Source: Mucilaginibacter gracilis
GTDB lineage: Bacteria; Bacteroidota; Bacteroidia; Sphingobacteriales; Sphingobacteriaceae
DNA length: 64,000 bases
Direction: 5' to 3'
Assembly: GCF_003633615.1 (NCBI RefSeq)
Contig: NZ_RBKU01000001.1
Span: 496,001 to 560,000, forward strand
Position numbers and translations under genes: made by a program. Positions within the stretch are counted from its first letter, which is position 1, and every line of letters begins with the position of its first letter. Shown here in pieces: positions 43,900-53,817 of this stretch. The notes under the pieces were generated by a model. That model was not told the DNA's origin, searched no databases, and worked only from the letters and a program-made list of their open reading frames with translations.

Positions 43900-44863
43900 A
43901 TCTGCGGTCGCCCGATTCAAATGCTTTAAACAGGCTACTGCTTAATTGATAATCCGGAATGGTTGTAATATCCAATGTAAAATACTGTCCCTCGGTAGTA
44001 TATCCCTGGCCCGCGGTGCCTGATGGAGAAGCATCGAATTGCAATATGGCCTCCGTATTATTTTTTACAAAGATACCGCCAAGGTTAGCAGTAGAAAGTA
44101 AGCTAAATGACGGGGCACTAATTACAAAAGTAGCGTTTGCTTCGGCATTTACCCAGTCGCTGTTATAAAGATAAACCCTTGCCAACAAGGCAGCTGCAGC
44201 ATATTTATTGGGCCGGGTGCGCTGACTTGACGAGTAGGAGTAATCTGCCAGTAAGGAGGCTTTGGCGTCGGTTAAATCACTAATAATTTGTTGGTATACC
44301 ACAGCTTTTGCACTGCGGGAAAGCGAATTGCTAATCGCCCGGTCGGGAGTTAGTGGCATCGGCACATCTCCCCATAAATTCACAAGGTAAAAATAGCAAA
44401 GCGCCCTCATAAATTTCGCTTCACCCAAGGCTTCAGTTTTCATAGCATCGCTAATGCCACCTGTACTGTTATTAATGCCGGCTATAATGGCATTGGCTTG
44501 ATAAACTGATGAATAGCAGCTGGTCCACATAGAGGATACGTAACCATCGTCTGCCTGAACTGTATTCTGGATAAAAGCATCAAGGCTGGAGCCGGAAGTA
44601 GTATATTGGGCTTCATCTGCTGAACAGCCTGTTAAAAATGACATGGAGAATTGTAAATCGTAAGATTTACTGATAGCGAAGGAATAGTACATACCTGCCA
44701 AAGCAGAATTTACCGTATTGTCGCTGGTGAAAACGGTAGCCGTAACCAATTGATTGCTGGGCGCACCAACATCAACGAATTTTTTGCATCCGCTGATTAA
44801 TACACACACTAACAAAACCAGTTGGCAGATAATTAGTTTATAGGTGATTTTTATAGTTTTCAT
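43900..44863 (-). pseudogene. susD-like gene, 5' fragment
   Basis: From the ATG at 44863: signal with lipobox ISGC (Cys about 26), then the TPR-rich SusD N-domain (ALAGMYYSFAIS, YQANAIIAGINNS, FMRALCYFYLVNLWGDVPM) and ends at FESGDRR, where the IS begins. In an intact gene this joins the KTxW...YYY segment; here the following codon is a stop created by the IS. The starch-binding-like lipoprotein would cap the SusC channel; the product is now truncated and probably non-functional. Confidence 0.9.
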
Positions 44864-44873
44864 ATCGGATATT

Positions 44874-47800
44874 TTAGAATGAGAAGTTAACACCTGCAAT
44901 AATTGTACGTAGTGGCGGGATATTACTTGCCGGGGTCTCCGGATCGTAACCCTTAAATTTGGTAAAAGTGAGCAGGTTTTGGCCTTGCAGGTAGAAGCGG
45001 GCCGAACTCATTTTTAAGCTATTAACCCAGCTATCTTTAAAAGTGTACGAAAACGCCACATTCTTTAACCTTAAATAAGCGCCATCGCTAAGTACGGCGT
45101 CAGACTGGATGTATTTAGTATAGCTGTTATAGGCTGTGCCATCCGTATTGATCCCGAAGGTGCGCGTGGCTATTTTTCCGTTTGTTTGCTTAAATAAATC
45201 GTACATATAACTGGACATGTTTACCGCGTTGTATCCCGGAGGGGCAGTTCCGGCATAATAATCTATACCGTATTGTATGCTGTGCCCGGTAAATTGCAAC
45301 ATGATGTCTAACTGGAAATTTTTATACCTGAAGGTATTGCTCATCCCGCCATAAAAATCCGGGTCGGTTTTACCAACGGCCACCTTATCGCCCAAGCCAT
45401 AAGCGGCCAGGCCGGTTTCGGAGGTGCGTGTAATATTGGTTGAACCACTATTGTTGGCATCTTCTATCGTTGGTAAATTAGTAGTGGGTGAAAGGCCTGT
45501 GTAATGATAAGCATAAATGGTGCTAAGCGACGACCCTACTACCAAAGAACTGGTATACAGCGTATTTTCTATACCAGGGAAGGATAATAACTTACTTTGT
45601 ACAAAGGAGATATTGAAATTAGTAACCCAGTTGAAATTTTTGCTTTTGAAATTCTGGGTAGTTAAAGTAAACTCAAAGCCTTTTTTCTCAATGATAGCGG
45701 GTAAATTGCCGTAATATGAGCTAAAACCTGTAACCGTACTTTGAGGGATGCTCACCAGTGAATTATTCACCCTGTTGCGGAACCAGGCACCTGTTAAAAG
45801 TATCCGATCTTTTAAAAACCCCAGGTCAAGTGCAAATTCCAGTTTTTTATTAACCTCCCATTGCAGGTCAGGGTTGGCAAGTGAGTTTGGCGCCAGGCCA
45901 GTTGTACCATTATAACCATACAATGTGGTTTTATAAGAATCCAAATAAAGGTAATTAGGGATCTGGTCGTTACCGGTAGAACCGTAACTTGCCCTTAGTT
46001 TTCCATAACTCAATGCCGGAAGCGCATTCTTAAAAATGTTCTCTTGCGTGAATATCCAGGCACCGCCAACAGAACCAAAGTTTCCAAAACGTTTATTAGC
46101 ACCAAACTTGGAAGAGCCATCCCGCCTGTAATTGACATTCAGGACGTATTTGTTTAACCAGTTATAGTTAGCACGTCCGAAAAAAGACTGATATTTATAT
46201 TCGGAATTAAAATTGTAAACATTAACGGAACCCGCACCGGCACCCGAAATTGAACCTAACAATGCATCAGAGCTGTAATTAGTGGCCACTACATAGATAG
46301 GTTGGTCGTATTGATTATCCTGAAAAGTCGCGCCCGAAAGTAAATTCAGTTCCCCGCGGCTTATCTTCAGCGTGTAATCTATCTGTGGTTCCACATTCCA
46401 TGTTTCCACATCATTTTGCTGGCGTTTGGCCGATGGAAGCGTACCTGATAAAGGATTGATACTTTGCGAGTAAGCAAGGTCCTGCGCATCGGAAACCAAT
46501 TTATTATAGGATGTATTCAATTTAATATTCAAGCCCTTTACCGGTGTGTACTTCAGCAGGATGCCGCCGATAAGATTGTTATTTTTAGCTGAATATTTTT
46601 GGTACATGTATTTCAGCGGGTTTTCATACTGTAGCGAAGAAGTATTGAGGTTAAACCAATATAAACCTGTGCCTGCGGCATTATATAATGGAAAATTAGG
46701 TGCCTGGCTGAAAGCTACAGCGCCTAGGTCTGTCGTAGTTGACTGCCTGGCCACGTTATTATTCTGGTCGAGCGCTAAAGTAGCAGTGATATTTGCTGTA
46801 AACTTCCGGTCTAACGAGTTGTGTTCAACTGCTAAATGCGCGCTCCCTCTGCTATATTTATAATCTCCGGGTATTACCGTTGTTTCGTTATGATAAGTAC
46901 CGCTCAAAAGGAAATTGGTTTGGCTGTTCCCTCCGGAAAACGTGGTGGAAGCATCTGTAGCATGGGCAGTTTTCCCCATTAATAATTTTTGAAAATCGGT
47001 AGATTTGGTGGTATCCCATACCATCAAATCGGGCGCGTTAGTAGTCGTTGGGGTAGCACCCGAATTGGCAAATGCTTTGCGCCTGACTTCCAGATATTGT
47101 GCAGGCGTCATGTCAGATACCTTGTGCAGGTTGGCCACATCCGATATGCCGTTACTGAAATTAACGCTCAGCTTTGTTTTACCTGATTTTCCTTTTTTCG
47201 TGGTAATTAAGATTACTCCGTTACCGCCCCGGCTACCGTAAATAGAAGTAGCATCGGCATCTTTCAATATTTCAATACTTTCAATATCACTTGGATTAAT
47301 AATATTTAAAGGGTTATTACCAAAAGAAGGTTTCAGGTAGCCTACAGTATTGCCACCCGCTGTATAAACAGGTTCTGAAAGAAAGGGAACACCATCAACA
47401 ATATATAAGGGGGCTATGCCTGTGGCAGGTATAGTGTTGCCATTGCCATCGGGAACAGATGGCAAAGATTTGGCTGCCCTGATCTGTACATTGATGGCTG
47501 CCCCGGGCGTACCGCTATTCTGGGTGATGAGCAGGCCGGGTACCTGACCTGATAAAGCCTGCAGTACATTGGTCACTGGTTGTTTAGCTATTTCTTCAGC
47601 AGTTACCTTTGCAATAGCACCGGTACTAATACGCTGACTGGTTTTTTGTCCGTAAGCCACTACCTGAACTTCATCGAGCTTGGAGGTGCTCAACTTCATC
47701 GTCACAATTATATTAGCTGTCTTTTTTTCTTTTACAACCAGTTCGTATTTTTCGTAACCAATATAATTAAATGTCAGCACATCATTCTCATTGATGTCAT

Positions 47801-48317
47801 TCAAATTGAATTCACCATTCAGGTTGGTTACCGTTCCTTTTCCGGTTCTTTTGTTGATAATGGTTACACCGGGTAGCGGGGTGTTTTCACCGATTACAAC
47901 ACCATTGATGTGCATCGGCAAGGCTAACATTTGGGATACTTTCTCTAACAGCGACAATTCCTTTTTAGAAACGATAACTGATTTGTTTTCGATTTTAAAT
48001 TCCAGCGCTTGTCCTTTAAATATCTGGTTCAAAGCATCATTCAGTTCAATATTCTCTACGTTTACACTAACAGGTGCGGAACCTTTGAGTGTTGACGCAG
48101 TGAAAAGAAAGTCGTATCCGGTTTGTGCTCTGATTTGATCAAATACATCTATTAAAGGTGAGTTTTTTGCCGTTAACGTGATCCGTTGTGCATAGGAGCT
48201 TGCGCTCACCTGTACAATAGCTGTTATTAAAATCAGAGTAACTAACTTCATGATCAACAGTAATTTATTTACACAGCATGGCCGCCGTGTAATATTCTTA
48301 GGGTAAAATTTGTACAT
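44874..48317 (-). CDS. SusC/RagA-family TonB-linked outer-membrane protein with STN domain
   Basis: 1147 aa. Long leader (MYKFYPKNITRR...) ending in a signal VSASSYAQ, as in other Sphingobacteriaceae SusC proteins. Then a Secretin/TonB STN domain (about 52-110, contacts FecR), carboxypeptidase-regulatory-like domain (about 138-220), a plug (AYGQKTSQRISTGAIAKV, NPSDIESIEILKDADATSIYGSRG in pieces) and a 22-strand barrel ending IIAGVNFSF. Imports a large ligand (glycan or peptide) with TonB energy. The STN domain means its transcription is controlled through FecR and the ECF sigma factor upstream. Confidence 0.93.
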   Translation of the reverse strand: MYKFYPKNITRRPCCVNKLLLIMKLVTLILITAIVQVSASSYAQRITLTAKNSPLIDVFDQIRAQTGYDFLFTASTLKGSAPVSVNVENIELNDALNQIFKGQALEFKIENKSVIVSKKELSLLEKVSQMLALPMHINGVVIGENTPLPGVTIINKRTGKGTVTNLNGEFNLNDINENDVLTFNYIGYEKYELVVKEKKTANIIVTMKLSTSKLDEVQVVAYGQKTSQRISTGAIAKVTAEEIAKQPVTNVLQALSGQVPGLLITQNSGTPGAAINVQIRAAKSLPSVPDGNGNTIPATGIAPLYIVDGVPFLSEPVYTAGGNTVGYLKPSFGNNPLNIINPSDIESIEILKDADATSIYGSRGGNGVILITTKKGKSGKTKLSVNFSNGISDVANLHKVSDMTPAQYLEVRRKAFANSGATPTTTNAPDLMVWDTTKSTDFQKLLMGKTAHATDASTTFSGGNSQTNFLLSGTYHNETTVIPGDYKYSRGSAHLAVEHNSLDRKFTANITATLALDQNNNVARQSTTTDLGAVAFSQAPNFPLYNAAGTGLYWFNLNTSSLQYENPLKYMYQKYSAKNNNLIGGILLKYTPVKGLNIKLNTSYNKLVSDAQDLAYSQSINPLSGTLPSAKRQQNDVETWNVEPQIDYTLKISRGELNLLSGATFQDNQYDQPIYVVATNYSSDALLGSISGAGAGSVNVYNFNSEYKYQSFFGRANYNWLNKYVLNVNYRRDGSSKFGANKRFGNFGSVGGAWIFTQENIFKNALPALSYGKLRASYGSTGNDQIPNYLYLDSYKTTLYGYNGTTGLAPNSLANPDLQWEVNKKLEFALDLGFLKDRILLTGAWFRNRVNNSLVSIPQSTVTGFSSYYGNLPAIIEKKGFEFTLTTQNFKSKNFNWVTNFNISFVQSKLLSFPGIENTLYTSSLVVGSSLSTIYAYHYTGLSPTTNLPTIEDANNSGSTNITRTSETGLAAYGLGDKVAVGKTDPDFYGGMSNTFRYKNFQLDIMLQFTGHSIQYGIDYYAGTAPPGYNAVNMSSYMYDLFKQTNGKIATRTFGINTDGTAYNSYTKYIQSDAVLSDGAYLRLKNVAFSYTFKDSWVNSLKMSSARFYLQGQNLLTFTKFKGYDPETPASNIPPLRTIIAGVNFSF

Positions 48318-48480
48318 TTGTTATGGCAGGGTTAATGCGTTGGGCCTATTCATTTTCCAGATGGTGCAGGCTCTTCGCGGTTGATTAATAATTTAATTGT
48401 AAAGTGATCCAGCTTTAGTCATTCCGGCTCCACCCGGGATGACTTTTATACTTGGATTGCTAAATGGAGTTAAGTATAAT

Positions 48481-49599
48481 TTATCCGGTTACAACAATCC
48501 TCCTTCCTTCAATTTTAAAGTGTACACCTTTAGTTTGCTGTAGCATTTCTAAAACTTCACTGATCGTTTTATACTTAGAAATTGTTCCATAATAACCTTC
48601 ATCAGAAACAGCCCCATCGTATTTAATATCTACATCGTACCAGCGCGATAGCTTATGCATAACACTCCTGATATTTTCGTTATTAAACCTGAAATAACCG
48701 TTTTTCCAGGATACAGCTTCTTCAATGTTTGCATGATCGAGTTTGGTAATCCCTCCTCGTTCATTCACCTGTGATTGTTCTCCAGGTTTCAATAATGCCA
48801 CCTTTCCAACGCTCGATATTCTTATACTGCCCGTTAATAGTGTTGTTTTGACTGTTGATTCATCAGGATATGCATTGATATTAAAATGCGTTCCCAACAC
48901 TTCTACGGTTTGCTTCCCCGTGATTACGAGGAATGGCTTGGCTGCGTCATGTGCTACTTCAAAATATACTTCTCCAGTAATCTCCACTTTCCGTTCACTC
49001 TCTTTAAATGCAGTAGGGTATTTTATAGATGAAGCGGCATTAAGCCAAACCTGTGTTCCGTCGGCTAAGGTGAGCCGGTATTCGCCGCCCACAGGAGTTG
49101 TCATGGTGTTGTAGAGCGGCACATCGGTACCTGGTTCCGTGTTAGTGTAAATCACTTCACCGGTCGCCGTTTTTTGCACCTCGGCAGAGCCCTGCATGGC
49201 TAATAGGCCATTTTTGGCATTATTGAGGACTAATTTCTTGCCGTTACCCAAAATCAACACCGCTTTGGTGCTTCCAGGCACAATTTCATGCTTGATACTT
49301 TGTGCAGTTTGTAATGGCCTCTGTCGTTTTTCGAAAAAATAAAATCCGGTGTAAAGAAATAACAAAACCGATGCGGCGATAGCAATACGAGGCCAAATTT
49401 TAGTTGTTTGACCTATCTTTTGTTGAGGAAGCTTATCCCAAATTTCTTGTTCCAGCTTATCGTAATCTGGTTCTGGAAGCTGATCTTCCCGAGCGGATAG
49501 TTCTTTTGTATACCAACTTTCGACAATGATTTTTTCTTCCGGTGTACAATTTCCCGATAGATATTTTGCAATTAGTGCTTTGGCTCTGTTGTGTTCCAT
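48481..49599 (-). CDS. FecR-family anti-sigma factor
   Basis: 372 aa. Cytoplasmic N-terminus (about 1-80, with YLSGNCTPEEKIIVESWY), one membrane helix (about 86-106), periplasmic FecR domain (about 120-270: YNTMTTPVGGEYRLTLADG, VWLNAASSIKYP, VTGEVYFEVAHD-like) and a DUF4974 C-terminal domain (FNNENIRSVMHKLSRWYDVDIKY). It holds the ECF sigma factor until SusC with its STN domain reports ligand. Its sigma partner, normally the preceding gene, is disrupted here. Confidence 0.93.
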   Translation of the reverse strand: MEHNRAKALIAKYLSGNCTPEEKIIVESWYTKELSAREDQLPEPDYDKLEQEIWDKLPQQKIGQTTKIWPRIAIAASVLLFLYTGFYFFEKRQRPLQTAQSIKHEIVPGSTKAVLILGNGKKLVLNNAKNGLLAMQGSAEVQKTATGEVIYTNTEPGTDVPLYNTMTTPVGGEYRLTLADGTQVWLNAASSIKYPTAFKESERKVEITGEVYFEVAHDAAKPFLVITGKQTVEVLGTHFNINAYPDESTVKTTLLTGSIRISSVGKVALLKPGEQSQVNERGGITKLDHANIEEAVSWKNGYFRFNNENIRSVMHKLSRWYDVDIKYDGAVSDEGYYGTISKYKTISEVLEMLQQTKGVHFKIEGRRIVVTG

Positions 49600-49712
49600 A
49601 AATGTCCTTATTTAAAAAGGCTCTATATGGATAAGACGGTTAAGTAAGGTACTTGTGTAATAGGTAAGTGAAAAAAAGACGAATAAATCTAAAAAAACCT
49701 TACAAAGGCTGT

Positions 49713-50257
49713 TTATAGATAAAATATAGAGATGGCAATAGAAATACTAACACCTAATTTAAATCGTAGCAACTTTAATGCGTTATTGATCTGTTTTTTT
49801 ACCGTATTATCGCTAATGTTCATTTTTTCAGCGATTTCTTTATAGGATAAATGAGATTTTCTGCTCAATTCAAAAACTTCTCTCATTCTTTCTGGTAAAA
49901 ATGAGATTTCCTTTTCAATTGAAGCAGCTAATTCTTTTTCTCGAATAATATTATCCGTTGTCAATTCTCCCTGGTCAATAAAGGATTCTAAAGAATTAAA
50001 ATAATCCCCTTTTATCTTATTGCGATCAATGACATCAAATATTTTGTAACGCAGTGATGAATAAAGGAATGCAGATAACGTGGTATTCACAAATAGTGTT
50101 GGACCCTTTAACCACAACATCGTGAAGATATCCTGAACTGCATCTTTAGCCTCTTCATCGTTCTGAAGTATTCTACGTGCATGTTTGAAAAGTAATGGCC
50201 AGTATCTTTTATAAATTACCTGATAAGCCGCGTATTCACCTTCTCTAAACAGAGCTA
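49713..50257 (-). pseudogene. ECF sigma factor gene, 3' fragment (codons 14-193)
   Basis: Reads in frame from ALFREGEYAAYQVIYKRYW (sigma-70 region 2 start) through DEEAKDAVQDIFTMLW, the linker, and region 4 (FLPERMREVFELSRK, SYKEIAEKMNISDNTVKKQI) to a stop at 49713; about 180 codons. The first 13 codons are missing and are found 4.2 kb away at 54453-54491, beyond a composite transposon. An internal ATG at 50120 would make a product lacking region 2. Confidence 0.92.
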
Positions 50258-50265
50258 GTGTTATG

Positions 50266-50892
50266 TTAATCGTGTAATGACGGATAAAGTCTTTTCAGTT
50301 TTATTCGCGCATCTTTATTTTCGAACTGCCAGTTAATTTTGCTGTTCTTATTATTTCTGTTGTGTTGCCATGCCGCTACCTCTTCATTGATCTTCAGCAT
50401 TGTTGAAATATGCCTGTTTAGGCATTGCCCATTCAATACATGCAATTCTATCTCGGCCATATTGAGCCAGCTTCCATGCTTGGGCGTATAAACAAACTCA
50501 AACCTATCCCATAGCCTTTTGGCTTCGGCTGGTTCAAATGTCTCGTAAAATGCAGAGGCCGAATGGGTTTTAAAATTGTCCATTACTAAAGTTATTTTTT
50601 TCGCTGTCGGGTACCATTCATCTGCTATTCTTTTTACGAATAAAGCCCAGTCCTTTTTGGTTTTAAACGCCGTAATTTCTACAAAGCGCTTGCCCCTCAA
50701 AGGCTCGTTGGCCATAAATATATTGACTACCCCATGCCTTATGTACTCGTAATCTACTCTTGCCTCCTGGCCAGGCTTCATGGCTTGAGAGGGCTGCCCT
50801 TCTTCTATCAATTGTTTTGGCGACTCATCCATACATACAACCGGAAATTCCTCATCATAAGGTTTTTTGTATACATCCAATACGCGTTCCAT
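50266..50892 (-). CDS. IS630 transposase, DDE domain (orfB), copy 1
   Basis: 208 aa from an internal ATG. Carries the catalytic triad: Asp in VVCMDESPKQL, Asp in LVMDNFKTHSA and Glu in PKHGSWLNMAEIELHVL. The frame is open upstream to the T7 run at 50963-50969 (A7 on the coding strand), where it can be joined to orfA by a -1 shift, giving a protein of about 377 aa, the usual IS630 size. Confidence 0.9.
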   Translation of the reverse strand: MERVLDVYKKPYDEEFPVVCMDESPKQLIEEGQPSQAMKPGQEARVDYEYIRHGVVNIFMANEPLRGKRFVEITAFKTKKDWALFVKRIADEWYPTAKKITLVMDNFKTHSASAFYETFEPAEAKRLWDRFEFVYTPKHGSWLNMAEIELHVLNGQCLNRHISTMLKINEEVAAWQHNRNNKNSKINWQFENKDARIKLKRLYPSLHD

Positions 50893-50939
50893 ATTGGCTA
50901 CAAATTCGCTGCTTTTTTCCGGTGGTATTACCCAGCCCT

Positions 50940-51398
50940 TTACTTTCCAAGGCTTAAGTTCGTTTTTTTAAGCACACTTCTTACTGTTACATGCGAAATA
51001 CTTTCTACATATTCCAACTCTACCATTTTATCGGCGAGTAGCCTTAATGACCATTTAGCAAACCCCTCAGGCGGCTCGCTGCAACACAAGGCAACCAGCT
51101 TCGCTTCTACATCGCCATCTGATTTTGTTTCATAAACACGGCTGGTGGGGCGACGATCTAAAACACCTTCAAAACCCTCTTCAATAAACTTTTTCTTCAC
51201 CCGGTCTATCGTTCGCATCCCTACTTTCAGGACTTTGCTGATCTGTTCATTTGTTATTTTCTCCGCATATTCCCCTTCATCACAATTCAATAGTATATAG
51301 GCTGTCCGGAATGTTTGAGAACTATGGGAGCCCTTGTTGATTATCGAGTATAACTCTCCAACCTCCTCTTTTGTAAGTTTTATCGTATAACGTACCAT
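50940..51398 (-). CDS. IS630 transposase, DNA-binding part (orfA), copy 1
   Basis: 152 aa with two helix-turn-helix regions (TNEQISKVLKVGMRTIDRVKKKF; later RLLADKMVELEYVESISHVTVRSVL, in parts) as in the Tc1/IS630 N-terminal paired-like domain. Ends SLGK just after the A7 run; the catalytic part continues in the -1 frame. Confidence 0.9.
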   Translation of the reverse strand: MVRYTIKLTKEEVGELYSIINKGSHSSQTFRTAYILLNCDEGEYAEKITNEQISKVLKVGMRTIDRVKKKFIEEGFEGVLDRRPTSRVYETKSDGDVEAKLVALCCSEPPEGFAKWSLRLLADKMVELEYVESISHVTVRSVLKKTNLSLGK

Positions 51399-51444
51399 CT
51401 GTAATTTGTTTTACAAATATACGCTTTTATACGTCATATTATAT

Positions 51445-52419
51445 TTAACTTAACACTAGTATAACAGTAATTACAAGCAATGTAAAGGCAATTGTTGCTA
51501 TAAAATAAAATATGGCTGACTGATACCAATATGGCTTTACTGATAAATAAAGTAACCCCATGCTTTCTGGCTGTATAACATAGCTAAATTGCAATTCATA
51601 ATCTGTATTTGCAGCTAGCTCTGGTAGCATTAAAAGTGTGGGGCCAATTTGCTGTAGCGTATCTCGTGTTTTTAGGTTTATTAAAAGGTATTTAACAGCA
51701 GAATCCCTAAATTCCGGTTTAGCATTAGTAGCAGCGACAAGCTTTCCACCGGGTGAAAAAAACAGTTTTTGTATACCACCGGTCTGTACCTGGCTTTCAT
51801 GTATTTGTTCCTTCAGCTGTTGATGATAAACTTTAATTTCTGGAATTACTTTAAGCCGTTTAATGTAATATCGACGAACCAGTGTATCGGTATTGTAATC
51901 ATAAAAATCTACAAAAAAGAAATCGTTAATTTTTAGCGAAATATAGCCTATATCAACCCCTTCTTTTAGAAGACGTTTATTGCTTTTTACTTGCTTTAAT
52001 ACTTTATTTAAGCTGTCAAATTGCAAAATGTACCCCTGTCCGTGTACCGAGGTTGTGGTATAGTATGATCTTTCATAAAGCTTATTGATTTGATAATGAT
52101 TAAGCATCAGATTATTATACTTTTCTTTATGTCCCGGCTCCGATATATTAATTGTGCCAAAAGGGACATTGGTGGTTCGTATAGCTATCCAATTACCTGC
52201 AATATAAATGGGTATTATTTTTTGTCTTATCTCATTCCTTATATCGCCAACAAGAGTTCTGCTGTTCATTTGTTTAAGCAATACGCCTTGCGCTTCAACG
52301 CGTATAGGGGCTTTACCGAAAATAGTAACATGCTGGGCAAGGCACCTGTTATAAGATGGATTAGCTATTAAAAGAAAAATTATAAATCTTTTTAAAACAA
52401 CGCTACTTATCCTTTTCAA
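51445..52419 (-). pseudogene. Truncated sensor protein (LytS-like kinase N-terminus) in transposon cargo
   Basis: About 324 aa from a TTG at 52419, chosen because it gives a compact signal (KRISSVVLKRFIIFLLIANPSYNRCLAQ in parts); ATG 52455 is an alternative, further inside the TlpA gene. A periplasmic beta-rich domain ends in ELQFSYVIQPESMGLLYLSV and KPYWYQSAIFYFIATIAFTLL, the pattern of Bacteroidota sensor kinases just before their cytoplasmic part. The frame then runs into the IS630 end (last codons VLS) where the gene is cut, so the kinase domain is missing. Assignment as a kinase is inference. Confidence 0.6.
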
Positions 52420-53251
52420 TTTGAGTTTTAATAATGGTTTCCAGTTTGTCGGCATTACTTGGTGCCGGGGCATCCAAATTAATTATTAATCCTGCTTTAT
52501 CTAACACTACAAACTTAGGTATGGCATTGGTAAAGTAATTGCTCGTTTTACCATCACCATCAAAAAGTTGCAACCATTTCGGTTTATCGTGCTGCAATGC
52601 TTGTTGCCACGCATCCTTTCTATCGCGTACGGCAATACTTATAATTTGTACACGGCTATCAGATTTGTATCTTTCATACAGTTTGTTTAAGTAAGGGGTC
52701 TCTTCACGACATGGCGCACATGAGCTAGCCCAAAAGTCGATTAAAACCACCTTGCCTTTAAAATCTGACAGCGTATGTTTAATTCCTTTATTATCAACAA
52801 GCGAAAATGCTTGTGCTGCATCTCCAATTTTGTATTTACCAAGCTCATACTCTTTCTTATTTATGAGAGTTATCAGTTCGTTTTGGTAAAGCGTGCTATT
52901 TATGTTGCCTAAATAAGGTAAAGTGTTTTTAGCAGCCACCTTAAATTCTTCATAAGTGTTAATTACCGCGTTTAAATTAAGATTGATAAACTTGTAAAAA
53001 ACATAATCCCTAACATCACCTTTAAAGGTCGTATTGATTTTTTTTAACAATGAGCCATATTTATCATAAGGAATACTATTCTTTACTTTGTTATCGTGTT
53101 TGAAACTGTAATAAAGGTACCAATATGAAAAGCCCATTAGATTTTTAAAGGCAGGGCAGGTCAAATTGCTGCTATTCGATAAGTCGTTTATTATCTTACT
53201 GTCAAAATTAGTTGCTATGTATTTATCTACCTCTATAGGGCTTTCAGTATC
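52403..53251 (-). pseudogene. TlpA-family thioredoxin gene, 5' truncated, in transposon cargo
   Basis: The frame is open from the IS630 inner end at 53251 to the stop at 52403. The thioredoxin part is complete: IDFWASSCAPCREETPYL with CAPC redox pair, and NAIPKFVVLDKAG with the cis-Pro. The usual signal peptide and the start of the N-terminal domain are absent because the transposon end cuts the gene (first residues DTESPIEVDKYIATNF). The first start inside is a TTG at 53164; without a signal the protein could not be exported. Confidence 0.78.
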
Positions 53252-53311
53252 TAGTGTTAAGTTAAATATAATATGACGTATAAAAGCGTATATTTGTAAA
53301 ACAAATTACAG

Positions 53312-53770
53312 ATGGTACGTTATACGATAAAACTTACAAAAGAGGAGGTTGGAGAGTTATACTCGATAATCAACAAGGGCTCCCATAGTTCTCAAACATT
53401 CCGGACAGCCTATATACTATTGAATTGTGATGAAGGGGAATATGCGGAGAAAATAACAAATGAACAGATCAGCAAAGTCCTGAAAGTAGGGATGCGAACG
53501 ATAGACCGGGTGAAGAAAAAGTTTATTGAAGAGGGTTTTGAAGGTGTTTTAGATCGTCGCCCCACCAGCCGTGTTTATGAAACAAAATCAGATGGCGATG
53601 TAGAAGCGAAGCTGGTTGCCTTGTGTTGCAGCGAGCCGCCTGAGGGGTTTGCTAAATGGTCATTAAGGCTACTCGCCGATAAAATGGTAGAGTTGGAATA
53701 TGTAGAAAGTATTTCGCATGTAACAGTAAGAAGTGTGCTTAAAAAAACGAACTTAAGCCTTGGAAAGTAA
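53312..53770 (+). CDS. IS630 transposase, DNA-binding part (orfA), copy 2
   Basis: 152 aa, identical to copy 1. Contains the tandem helix-turn-helix region and ends 23 nt after an A7 run (53741-53747), where a -1 shift would join it to the catalytic frame. Confidence 0.9.
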   Translation: MVRYTIKLTKEEVGELYSIINKGSHSSQTFRTAYILLNCDEGEYAEKITNEQISKVLKVGMRTIDRVKKKFIEEGFEGVLDRRPTSRVYETKSDGDVEAKLVALCCSEPPEGFAKWSLRLLADKMVELEYVESISHVTVRSVLKKTNLSLGK

Positions 53771-53817
53771 AGGGCTGGGTAATACCACCGGAAAAAAGCA
53801 GCGAATTTGTAGCCAAT

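Larger units (their letters stand above)
50258..51456 (-). mobile_element. IS630-family element, copy 1
   Basis: 1199 bp between TA dinucleotides. Ends: GTGTTATGTTAATCGTG (outer) and the complement of GTGTTAAGTTAAATATAA (inner), imperfect inverted repeats sharing GTGTTA.GTTAA and further in ATGACG.ATAAA. Same length and same encoded proteins as copy 2. Confidence 0.9.

Noticed and set aside
49713-50120. Intact 135-aa sigma factor starting at ATG 50120
   Set aside because: It would lack region 2; the frame continues upstream with normal sigma sequence into the transposon end, so it is a fragment.
50734-51135. 133-codon frames antisense to both IS630 transposases (also 53575-53976)
   Set aside because: Occur identically in both copies only because the ISs are identical; antisense to the DDE domain.
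50256-51445. In-frame fusion of the cargo sensor gene to the sigma gene across the IS630 TA
   Set aside because: The codons happen to read on if copy 1 alone is removed, but a membrane sensor fused to sigma region 2 makes no sense, while joining across the whole composite gives a normal sigma start.
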